Source: an uncultured Succinivibrionaceae bacterium
Lineage (GTDB): Bacteria; Pseudomonadota; Gammaproteobacteria; Enterobacterales; Succinivibrionaceae
Assembly: GCA_944389865.1 (NCBI GenBank)
Contig: CALXNX010000009.1
Location: 1-61,066 of the forward strand
DNA length: 61,066 nucleotides
Reading direction: 5' to 3'
Below, one piece after another: positions 9,469 through 16,886 of this stretch. Each line of letters opens with the position of its first letter. The stretch's first letter is position 1. Made by a program: the position numbers and the translations under genes. The notes under the pieces were generated by a model that made no database searches, had not been told where the DNA came from, and was given only the letters and a program-made list of their open reading frames with translations.

Positions 9469-11055
9469 ACGTCTGATCCTGCCTTCACCAAGCCGCTGAC
9501 CCAGGCGCAGACTCCGACTGCCGAAGCCGGGGATTTCAATTATGCGCAGCCGCTCAATCTGGATGCGGTAATTGCCCAGGTCAAAAGCCTGACTGCACCT
9601 TCCCTGCCGGGCGCACAGTCGGCTCCGGCTGCCGCTGCTGCTCCCGTTTCTGCCGTTCCAGTACCTGATCCCGCAGTTCCTGCCAATGAGCAGATCTCGG
9701 CGCAGGTGCAGGAGCGCTTTGAGCAGAGCTTAGAGCTCCTGCATTATTTAGGGCAATTGCGCCGTACTATGCAGGAGCTTCTGCATCAGGCGCTGCAGCG
9801 TCCCGAAAAAGGCGGGCGCAGTGCCAATGAGCTCCATGCCATTGTGTCGGATATTTCCAGTAAAAATGCAGTACAGGCCGCGGCGCTGCCGCAGCAGTCC
9901 ATGCCGGCAACGCAGCCTGAGATGCCTGCGGCAGAGCCTGCCGGAGAGCCGCAGCCGCCTGCGGAGCTGACCGCTGAGTATCGAAACCAAATGCAGGCGC
10001 AGGCGCAGCATTTAAGCGCGCAGGCAGCAGCGCCGGAGAAAGCGCAGCCGGCACTGAGCGCGGCAGAGCTCACAGCCATCGAGCAGAGCGGGCAGAATCT
10101 CAGCTTAGAGCAGGTGCAGCAGCTCAATGCCGCAGTTGATCAATCGCTGTCCCAGGATGATTATCAGTCGCCGCTGGCAGCCAATTTCGCGCCCGATCCT
10201 GCACCTGACGCGCTGCAGGCAGAACCGGCCGCAGCCGCTCCTGCTCCGCAGCCTGTACCTCAGCCTGCTCCGGCTCCGGTTCCTCAGCCCGTGCCGCAGC
10301 CGCCGGCAGATGATCTGCCGCCCATGCCGGAAGAGTTTGCCGATCTGCCGCCGGTGGAGGCCGAGATTGCACCGGAGGCCGGCGATGATGACGATGAAGA
10401 CGATGCTTATTTAGCGCTGCAGGAACAGAGCGCTGATGCGCTGCTCTTTGCCAAAGCGCCGGAAGCGCCCCCGCAGTATCAAACTGCTCCGCATACCCAG
10501 GCGGCACTGCCGCCTCGCGCAGAGTGCAAAGCGCGGCTTCAGGAGCCTAAATTCCGTCCCGTCACCCAGCTGCCGCACGGCAGCAGTGCCCCGCAGTTTG
10601 CCGGCTTTAAGCTGATGACCCCGGAGGACTTTTATCCGCAGCTGCCCTCCCTCAGTCCGTGGTACGCCGTTTTGGCGCAGTTAAAGCTCAAAAACGGCCC
10701 TGAACGCAGTGCGCTGATGTATGCTGATTTAGTGCAGGATCCGGGTTCAGGCTCGGAGCTTGAGCTCAATATGAGCGCGGAGTACCAGCAGTATTTTGCC
10801 GGCAGCAAGGCAAAACCCATCATTGAGCAGGCCTTGTCGGAGTATTACGGCCGGCCGATGACGCTTAAGCTGAACTTTACCGCCGGCGCGCCGGAGCGTG
10901 CACCGGCAGAGCTGGCGCGCAAAGCCTTAAGCCTTGAGGGAGTGAAAAAGCGTGAGGAGCTGAAAAGGGAGCCCCAGCTCATGGCTTTAGCCGCTGCTCT
11001 GCAGGAAAATTTAGATGATGTGCCCTTAGTGCTCTACCGCAGGGATGATACTTAG
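9412..11055 (+). CDS. dnaX: dnaX tau-specific extension (reached by -1 frameshift)
   Basis: This frame is open from the A10 run to 11055 and has no family-like start of its own, so it is read as the tau-only part (domains IV and V). Right after the run it encodes AWLGEEQAAEIAYQ. A long linker rich in Ala, Pro and Gln follows (for example PQPVPQPAPAPVPQPVPQPP), then an acidic patch (GDDDDEDDAY). The C-terminal domain contains FYPQLPSLSPWYAVLAQLKLKNGPERSALMYADL, which resembles the alpha-binding region of tau. The joined product would be about 915 residues, longer than E. coli tau (643), mainly because of the linker. Confidence 0.75.
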   Translation, partial: KKKAWLGEEQAAEIAYQPSTSDPAFTKPLTQAQTPTAEAGDFNYAQPLNLDAVIAQVKSLTAPSLPGAQSAPAAAAAPVSAVPVPDPAVPANEQISAQVQERFEQSLELLHYLGQLRRTMQELLHQALQRPEKGGRSANELHAIVSDISSKNAVQAAALPQQSMPATQPEMPAAEPAGEPQPPAELTAEYRNQMQAQAQHLSAQAAAPEKAQPALSAAELTAIEQSGQNLSLEQVQQLNAAVDQSLSQDDYQSPLAANFAPDPAPDALQAEPAAAAPAPQPVPQPAPAPVPQPVPQPPADDLPPMPEEFADLPPVEAEIAPEAGDDDDEDDAYLALQEQSADALLFAKAPEAPPQYQTAPHTQAALPPRAECKARLQEPKFRPVTQLPHGSSAPQFAGFKLMTPEDFYPQLPSLSPWYAVLAQLKLKNGPERSALMYADLVQDPGSGSELELNMSAEYQQYFAGSKAKPIIEQALSEYYGRPMTLKLNFTAGAPERAPAELARKALSLEGVKKREELKREPQLMALAAALQENLDDVPLVLYRRDDT

Positions 11056-11134
11056 GTGCCGGTGCATAGTGATGCCGACAGTCAGATTCAAAGCTGAAAA
11101 CTCTGCGCCGTGTTTCATTTTGGCAAGGCAGGAA

Positions 11135-11165
11135 GCGACAGACGCGCACTGATTTGGGTTATACT
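11135..11165 (+). promoter_or_regulatory. Putative promoter of the binding-protein/diguanylate cyclase pair
   Basis: TATACT at 11160-11165 is a good -10 element; the -35 is weak (GCGACA at 11135, 19-nt spacer). Transcription would begin about 20 nt before the ATG of the binding protein. Confidence 0.35.
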
Positions 11166-11193
11166 GAACTGCAGATAATTGATACCGCATTTT

Positions 11194-11985
11194 ATGAAGA
11201 CAGTCAGTATGCTGACAGCCGCAGCGTGCCTTGCAGTTATGGGCAGCGCTGCTGCGCAGAACTCCAGTTTTTTAAATCCGCCGCAGGCTGAAGTAACGGT
11301 CGCGGTGGAGGAGAATTATCGCCCCTTTTCCTATATAAATGAGGCAACCGGCGAGCGCGAAGGCTTTGACGTCGGCTTTACGGGGCTTTTGTGCACTAAG
11401 CTTAAAATCAAGTGCCGGCTGCTCCCGCTGCCCTTTGATGAAATTATTCCGGCCCTGGAGCAGGGCCGGGCGGATCTGGCTGTTGCCAGCTTAGGGCGCA
11501 GTCCTGAGCGTGAGCAGACTTTAGCTTTCAGCGAGCCTTATTTTCGCTCGCGCGCCTTTTTCATCGGCCTTAAGGAATATCCTTTTGAGATTAGACCTTC
11601 CAATGTACACGGCATGAAGCTGGCCAGCCAAGCTGCTACCGCGCAGGAGGAGGCGCTTAAGGAGAACTACGGGAATGACAATGAGATCCTGAGCTATAAG
11701 GATTATGACGCGCTTTTTGCGGCGCTGGAGCTGGGTAAGACCGATCTTATTCTGGTGGACGGCCTTTCGGGCTATGATTATTTAAAGCGCTCGAGAAATC
11801 CTGATTTCATCCTGCTCAATCATTATGCGGACAATCAGATCATCCCCATGGATGAGTCCTGCATTGCGGTGAGCAGGGAGAACGCCGGTGCGCTGGAGCA
11901 GATTAACAGCGCCATTTATGAAATTAAAATTGACGGCGAATATCAGATGTTAAGTCTGCAGTATTTTCCCTTTTTAAATTTTTGA
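11194..11985 (+). CDS. Periplasmic solute-binding protein, amino-acid (family 3) type
   Basis: A 263-residue secreted protein with a signal peptide (MKTVSMLTAAACLAVMGSAAAQ, cleavage likely after the Ala run). The family-3 binding-protein fold follows: VTVAVEENYRPFSYINEATGEREGFDVG, then LPFDEIIPALEQGRADLAVASL, the usual ligand-site regions. The frame is open 5 codons further to a TTG, but the ATG at 11194 begins the signal peptide; neither start has a clear ribosome site. No permease or ATPase genes are adjacent. The next gene, 24 nt away, is a membrane diguanylate cyclase, so a sensory role as its periplasmic partner is a reasonable inference. Confidence 0.85.
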   Translation: MKTVSMLTAAACLAVMGSAAAQNSSFLNPPQAEVTVAVEENYRPFSYINEATGEREGFDVGFTGLLCTKLKIKCRLLPLPFDEIIPALEQGRADLAVASLGRSPEREQTLAFSEPYFRSRAFFIGLKEYPFEIRPSNVHGMKLASQAATAQEEALKENYGNDNEILSYKDYDALFAALELGKTDLILVDGLSGYDYLKRSRNPDFILLNHYADNQIIPMDESCIAVSRENAGALEQINSAIYEIKIDGEYQMLSLQYFPFLNF

Positions 11986-12009
11986 GACTAAGGTTTAAGG
12001 AAGCACAGC

Positions 12010-13650
12010 ATGAGCAGGCAGCATAACGATGCGGCAGAGCAGAAACGCCGGCGCGGAACTTTTTCGCTGCGCTCGCTGTTTTTATGCTTCGGCCTGTTTT
12101 TTGCGATATTTTTCATGCTGGTGACGGCTTATTCCTATTACGATATGTCGCTGATCCGCAGTTCCTCGGCCTCCTTGGCGAAAAACTCCATCCCCAGCAT
12201 CATGAATGCTCAGCGCTCCCTGGTTAATCTGGAGCGCTTAAAGGGCTTTTTGACTACCATGGAGCAGAGCACCGATCCGGTGGCCGCGCGCAATGCCTAT
12301 ATCGACGCCTCTGCGCTGCTTTCCGAGTCGATGTTTGAGATTGAAGATGTGGCGGTGATCTCGCGCAGCGTGCTCAATAAGGTCAAGCTGATGTGGAATA
12401 CCCGCTCCAATCTTATCCGCACGCACTCCGAGCTGATTGAAGACTGGATCCGTCTTGCCCTCATAGTCAATCGCATTGAGCTGCAGCATCAGCAGGATCA
12501 GCAGGGAAATTTCGCGCAGGGCCATGATCCGGCGCAGGACTTTTTAGGCTGGGACTACGCCCCGGAGTCGGACTTCAGCGGCTTTATGCTGAGCGATCAT
12601 GTCAAGAAGCAGTATGAACAGGCCGCGCAGCGCTGCAGTGCGCACAGTCAGGAGATGGCGGCGGCATGCGCCGCTTTAGCCCCGGCGCGCGAGAGCTTTG
12701 AGCGCAATTATTCCCACTACAATGCCTATCGCAGCGATCTGCGGCGCCGCTCTGAAGATATCGAATTTTTAGTCAATTTGATGTCGAGCTCCTATACCCA
12801 GAATGAAACCACGGTTATCAGCGCAGAGCTCGGGCGCATCAGCGATATTTCTAAAGATCTGTCCTTCTATTTGGGACTGATTTCCGCCTTTGTGCTGTTA
12901 AGCTGTGCCGGCGGCTACCTTATCATCTATACCATCCTGGTTAAGCCGCTGCAGCATATTACCGCCTTTATCAACCGCTTTAACCGCCGCCAGAGCATTG
13001 ATGACTTAAAGCTGCCGGTGACCCGCATTGCCGAGCTCAATGAAGTATCGGCTCTGCTCCGGCACCTCTTTGCCGATGTGCAGAAGATCACTTCCGATTC
13101 TGAGCGCATTACGCAGCGCTACAGCGAGCTTTTAACTATTTCCTATTACGATGAGCTCACCGGCGCGCATAATCGCCGCGCTTTAGAGCTCTTCAACCGC
13201 ACCATGGGCGAGGTGCCGCAGCGCTGCGCGGTAATGATGATCGATATCGACTTCTTTAAGAAGTTCAACGACACCATGGGCCATCAAAAGGGCGATATGG
13301 TGCTGCGCCGCGTCAGCGTCTGTCTTATCAAGAATACCTCAGAGTCCGACATCGTCTACCGCTACGGCGGCGAGGAGTTCTGCATCGTGCTGCAGAATGT
13401 GGATCGTACTATCTTAGCTTCGATTGCCCGCCGGCTTTGTCAGGCGGTCAGGCAGATGGACATCATCAATCCCGGCAATGATCATAAGCCCGTGACCATC
13501 TCCATCGGCATCAGCCCGGCTGCCGCGCAGAAAGGGCAGTGGTCCTTAGAAGAGCTGATTGCTAAAGCCGATGCGGCGCTGTATGAGGCCAAACGCACCG
13601 GCCGCGAGCGCTTTGTCTTCTACGAGGAAGGGCAGGATACCCTGCTGTAA
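12010..13650 (+). CDS. Membrane diguanylate cyclase (GGDEF)
   Basis: A 546-residue inner-membrane enzyme making cyclic di-GMP. TM1 is at about residues 22-45 (LFLCFGLFFAIFFMLVTAY) and TM2 at about 285-310. Between them is a periplasmic helical domain of about 240 residues with many charged and Gln residues. A HAMP-like linker follows, then the GGDEF domain opening with SYYDELTGAHNRR. The active loop is YRYGGEEFC near 451-457, so catalysis is expected. The product-inhibition site RxxD is incomplete: the Asp is present in SESDIV but the Arg is replaced. It is probably co-transcribed with the upstream solute-binding protein. Confidence 0.9.
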   Translation: MSRQHNDAAEQKRRRGTFSLRSLFLCFGLFFAIFFMLVTAYSYYDMSLIRSSSASLAKNSIPSIMNAQRSLVNLERLKGFLTTMEQSTDPVAARNAYIDASALLSESMFEIEDVAVISRSVLNKVKLMWNTRSNLIRTHSELIEDWIRLALIVNRIELQHQQDQQGNFAQGHDPAQDFLGWDYAPESDFSGFMLSDHVKKQYEQAAQRCSAHSQEMAAACAALAPARESFERNYSHYNAYRSDLRRRSEDIEFLVNLMSSSYTQNETTVISAELGRISDISKDLSFYLGLISAFVLLSCAGGYLIIYTILVKPLQHITAFINRFNRRQSIDDLKLPVTRIAELNEVSALLRHLFADVQKITSDSERITQRYSELLTISYYDELTGAHNRRALELFNRTMGEVPQRCAVMMIDIDFFKKFNDTMGHQKGDMVLRRVSVCLIKNTSESDIVYRYGGEEFCIVLQNVDRTILASIARRLCQAVRQMDIINPGNDHKPVTISIGISPAAAQKGQWSLEELIAKADAALYEAKRTGRERFVFYEEGQDTLL

Positions 13651-13709
13651 TTGCCCTTAAGGCAGTCCTCGAAGGAGTGCAGAGGATCCATCCTGGTGCA
13701 CCTGCGATC

Positions 13710-13736
13710 TGCGGCGTAAAAACGCGATTTTTTCCT
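13710..13736 (+). terminator. Possible terminator after the diguanylate cyclase gene
   Basis: A short GCG...CGC stem around 13714-13727 is followed by TTTTTT at 13728-13733. The stem is short, so termination may be weak. Confidence 0.3.
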
Positions 13737-13842
13737 CAGCGATCCTTATGATTTCGTTATAATGAAGACGCTTTTAAAGCTCACCGGCTTCCTTTAGGAA
13801 TGCCATTTTTTAATGTGCTGTTTTGATAGGAATTAAAGGCGC

Positions 13843-14970
13843 ATGAAGAAATTTACTCAAGCATTGGCTTTAGCTTCTGGCTTTACCGCTGCCGGCATCG
13901 CCGCCGCTGCAGAGATCAACATCTGGAACTGGAGCGATTACATCGCCCAGAATACGGTAGCTGATTTTGAAAAGCAGCAGGGTCTGGAGGCCAATTATGC
14001 CCTGTTTGACTCCAATGAGATGGTCGAAGCCCGCTTATTATCCGGGCATTCAGGCTTTGATGCCTGCATGATGACCAGCTATTACGTGCCCCGTCTGGCC
14101 AAAGCCGGCGCCATTGAGAAGATCGATAAGACTAAGATCCCCAATTGGCAGAATTTAGATGAAAAACGCATGGCCATCTTAGCCCAGATCGATCCTAATA
14201 ACGATTACGCCTACCCTTATACCGAGATCTCGGTAGGCATCGGCTATAACAAGGAGAAGATTGCCGAGATCTTCGGGCCGGACTATAAGGTAGATTCCTG
14301 GGATTTCCTGTTCAAAAAGGAAAACTCCGATAAGTTAAAGCAGTGCGGCATCGCCGTGCTGGACTCGCCGATCGAAGTGATTTCGACGGTAATGCACTAC
14401 TTAGGCAAAGATCCCAACTCCGAAAAGGCCTCTGACTATACCGAGGCGCAGGAGCTTTTAACTAAGCTCGCCTCCAACGTGGCTTATTTTCACTCCTCGC
14501 GCTTTATCAATGACTTAGCCTCCGGCGAAATCTGCGCGGCCATCGGCTACTCCGGCGACATTCTGCAGGCGGCTGACAGAGCCAGGCAGGCCGATCGCGG
14601 CTATACCATTGAGTACGTGATGCCCAAGGAAGGCGGTCTCCTTTGGTTTGACTGCTGGGTGATCCCGGCCGGGGCTAAGAATAAGGATAACGCCTATGCC
14701 TGGTTTAATTACTTAATGGACGACGATGTGGCTTCGTCTATTTCCAATGAAATTAAGTACATTCTGCCGGTTAAGGGCGCGATGGCTAAATTGGGCGAGG
14801 ACTTAAAGAGCAATCCCAGCGTCAATCTGTCCCCGGAGCTTCTGGCAAAGACCTATTTCCCGCAGCCTACCACCTCTAAGGTTTCGCGCATTACCAACCG
14901 CGTGTGGAACTCGATGAAGCTCAACTCCGAGAACAGTGAAGCTGAGTCGGGTGAGTCGGGCTGGGAATAG
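13843..14970 (+). CDS. Spermidine/putrescine-type ABC transporter substrate-binding protein
   Basis: A 375-residue periplasmic protein of the PotD/PotF family. An N-terminal signal peptide ends near AGIAAAAE. The mature start EINIWNWSDYIAQNTVADFEKQ is characteristic, as are GYNKEKI and LWFDCWVIPAGAKN. Length fits PotF (about 370). The matching permease and ATPase genes are absent from the neighbourhood, so it is an orphan here. The C-terminus carries an unusual Ser/Glu-rich tail (SENSEAESGESGWE). A TATAAT box at 13758-13763 and AAAGG before the ATG suggest its own transcript. Ligand could be putrescine or spermidine. Confidence 0.87.
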   Translation: MKKFTQALALASGFTAAGIAAAAEINIWNWSDYIAQNTVADFEKQQGLEANYALFDSNEMVEARLLSGHSGFDACMMTSYYVPRLAKAGAIEKIDKTKIPNWQNLDEKRMAILAQIDPNNDYAYPYTEISVGIGYNKEKIAEIFGPDYKVDSWDFLFKKENSDKLKQCGIAVLDSPIEVISTVMHYLGKDPNSEKASDYTEAQELLTKLASNVAYFHSSRFINDLASGEICAAIGYSGDILQAADRARQADRGYTIEYVMPKEGGLLWFDCWVIPAGAKNKDNAYAWFNYLMDDDVASSISNEIKYILPVKGAMAKLGEDLKSNPSVNLSPELLAKTYFPQPTTSKVSRITNRVWNSMKLNSENSEAESGESGWE

Positions 14971-14995
14971 TCCTTAAACATAAGACGCAGCGCGC

Positions 14996-15754
14996 ATGGG
15001 GCAGATCTTAGTTATAGCCAATCAAAAGGGCGGCAGCGGCAAAACCTCCGCAGCCGTCAATTTAAGCTGCGCCATTGCGCCTACCCGCCGCCGGGTCCTG
15101 CTCATCGACTTTGATCCTCAGGGCTCGGCCAGTGCGGCGCTGCGCGTGCCCCGCACCCAAGGGGCTTTATCTGAGGATTTATTAAATCACCGCAGCCTTG
15201 ATGACAGGCTCATTGTCAGAACGGCGGCCGGCTTTGATCTTATCCCCGCCGATGAAGATCTGACTGCGCTGCCGGCGCTGCTGCGCTCGGCGGCACAGGC
15301 TGAGCTGACCTTAAAGCGCAGCTTGAGCGGTCTGAAGAGTCAGTATGATCTCATCGTCATCGACACGCCGCCGAGCCTTGATTTAGTGACCATCATGGCC
15401 CTGTGCGCGGCCGATCAGCTGCTCATTACTACGCCCTGTGAGTATTACGCCTTAGACTCGCTGCAGACCCTGCTGTCTAAAACGGCCAAGCTGCAGGAGG
15501 AGGGCTTATTTGCCGGGCAGTTGGCCGGCATTGTGCGCACGATGTATGATGCGGATGCCTTACAGTCAGATGAGATTAAAAATACGCTGCAGAAGCTGGG
15601 TCCGCAGCTGTGTTCAACGGTGATCCCGTATTCGGCGGTGATCTCTGAGGCCGCCGCCTTAGGTCGGCCGGTGATGCAGTACGATAAATCCTCTAACGGC
15701 GCACGCGCCTACCTCGCGCTCGCCGGTGAACTCATATCCCGCCTGCACCTGTAG
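14996..15754 (+). CDS. ParA/Soj-family ATPase (orphan)
   Basis: A 252-residue ParA-type ATPase with the deviant Walker A KGGSGKTS at residues 11-18, the switch I-like segment DFDPQGSASAAL, and Walker B LIVIDTPPSLD. Such proteins position plasmids, chromosomes or protein complexes by binding DNA non-specifically. No ParB gene or parS-like repeats are nearby. It ends 4 bp from the convergent flagellin gene. It could therefore position a cellular complex rather than segregate DNA, but there is no direct evidence. No clear ribosome site precedes the ATG. Confidence 0.85.
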   Translation: MGQILVIANQKGGSGKTSAAVNLSCAIAPTRRRVLLIDFDPQGSASAALRVPRTQGALSEDLLNHRSLDDRLIVRTAAGFDLIPADEDLTALPALLRSAAQAELTLKRSLSGLKSQYDLIVIDTPPSLDLVTIMALCAADQLLITTPCEYYALDSLQTLLSKTAKLQEEGLFAGQLAGIVRTMYDADALQSDEIKNTLQKLGPQLCSTVIPYSAVISEAAALGRPVMQYDKSSNGARAYLALAGELISRLHL

Positions 15755-15758
15755 CGGC

Positions 15759-16640
15759 TTAACGCAAAAGCGCTAAGACGAAATCAGTCTGGGTATTGGC
15801 CTGCATCAGCATCTGCGCTGAGACATTCTGCCGCACCTGCGCGGAAGCCAGCTCTGAGGTTTCCTTAGCGTAATCTGCATCGCGCATGCGCATGCGCGCC
15901 GAGCTTTCATTTTCATGCATGCTGCTTTGATTGCGGATGGTGGACTCCAGACGCTTCATCTGCGCCCCGGCCTCGCCGCGTCGGCCGTCTACGTAGGTTA
16001 TATAGGCATCAATGCCGGCTAAAACCGCCTGCGCTTTGTCCTGAGTGCTGAGATCAAAGCTCTGCGCGCCCTCATTAAAGCCGGCGCCCAAGCCCCCGAT
16101 CCTATCCTGCAGCGAGGACAGGCAGAAGGAGGTGTCCAAGGTCAGATCGATGGTGTTGAAGGCATTAGCGCCCACCTGCAGCGATAATTGCCCTTCATCG
16201 CTGATAAGTCCTATGCCCGCGCCGCGCAGCAGCTGCGCGCCGCCGTAAGTGGTTTTACAGGCAATGCGGGTGATTTCCCGTGAGATCTGCTCAGCCTCAG
16301 CCTGTATGGTCTGCCGGTCAGCGCTGCTGTTGATGCCGTTGGCCGACTGAATGGCTAAATTGCGGATGCGCTGCAGCAGCTGTACGGTTTCATCCAGCGC
16401 GCCTTCGGCAAGCTGGAGCACTGCGATGCCTTCATCGGCATTGTCATTTCCGCGCTCCATGCAGTTAATCTGCGAAGAATAGCGCTCGGAGATCTGCAGA
16501 TTGCTGGGATCATCCTTGGCTGAGTTAACTGCGCGGCCGGAGCTTAAGCTTGCCGTATTTCTGCTTACATCTGCGGTGCTGATCGCCAGACTGCGCTGCA
16601 TATTGCCGGCGATGGTATTTGTCAGGGCGGTAAGTGCCAT
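15759..16640 (-). CDS. Flagellin (cysteine-containing)
   Basis: The 293-residue flagellar filament protein. The N-terminal D0/D1 region is typical (TNTIAGNMQRSLAIS, LSSGRAVNSAKDDPSNLQISERY), as is the C-terminal one (MRDADYAKETSELASAQVRQNVSAQMLMQANTQTDFVLALLR). The variable central domain is short, giving a small flagellin. It has three cysteines (residues 60, 128 and 173), which flagellins usually avoid. A sigma-54 promoter lies 44-60 bp upstream, and GAGG precedes the ATG. It may be one of several flagellins; the other flagellar genes are outside the window. Confidence 0.93.
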   Translation of the reverse strand: MALTALTNTIAGNMQRSLAISTADVSRNTASLSSGRAVNSAKDDPSNLQISERYSSQINCMERGNDNADEGIAVLQLAEGALDETVQLLQRIRNLAIQSANGINSSADRQTIQAEAEQISREITRIACKTTYGGAQLLRGAGIGLISDEGQLSLQVGANAFNTIDLTLDTSFCLSSLQDRIGGLGAGFNEGAQSFDLSTQDKAQAVLAGIDAYITYVDGRRGEAGAQMKRLESTIRNQSSMHENESSARMRMRDADYAKETSELASAQVRQNVSAQMLMQANTQTDFVLALLR

Positions 16641-16683
16641 AATTCTGCCTCACAAGTGCTTTCCACTTAGTTAAGGCAGATAA

Positions 16684-16699
16684 AGCAATAATCGTGCCT
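16684..16699 (-). promoter_or_regulatory. Sigma-54 promoter of flagellin
   Basis: On the minus strand the site reads AGGCACGATTATTGCT. It has GG and GC exactly 10 nt apart and matches the -24/-12 consensus (TGGCACG-N4-TTGC) at nearly every position. Transcription would begin near 16674, giving a leader of about 33 nt before the flagellin ATG. Confidence 0.85.
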
Positions 16700-16705
16700 G
16701 ACTGT

Positions 16706-16873
16706 TTAAAGCTTACGACAGGGAATAGTCAGATCCTGAGGTTTACCGGCAGCGCTGCAGGTGCGGCAGGAGCCGCCGCAGCCGCCGCGCCGGCGCGGAC
16801 TGAAGCTGCGCCACAGTGCGGCGGCAAAAGCTGCCGCGAGAATGACGGCTAAAATCAGGCTGGGCAGATTCAT
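16706..16873 (-). CDS. FeoB-associated Cys-rich membrane protein
   Basis: A 55-residue protein: one N-terminal membrane helix (LPSLILAVILAAAFAAALW), a basic stretch (RRRGG), then a small cysteine cluster CGGSCRTCSA. This is the layout of the small FeoB-associated proteins, and it lies 13 nt downstream of feoB on the same strand. The ATG at 16873 has AGGAG 10 nt upstream; the longer open frame overlaps feoB and lacks support. It probably assists Fe(II) transport, as inferred from context. Confidence 0.75.
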   Translation of the reverse strand: MNLPSLILAVILAAAFAAALWRSFSPRRRGGCGGSCRTCSAAGKPQDLTIPCRKL

Positions 16874-16886
16874 CGGCCTTGATCTC

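Noticed and set aside
9763..10507. Several overlapping ORFs on both strands inside the dnaX linker region
   Set aside because: They result from the repetitive Ala/Pro/Gln coding sequence of the tau extension; none has a ribosome site or family resemblance.
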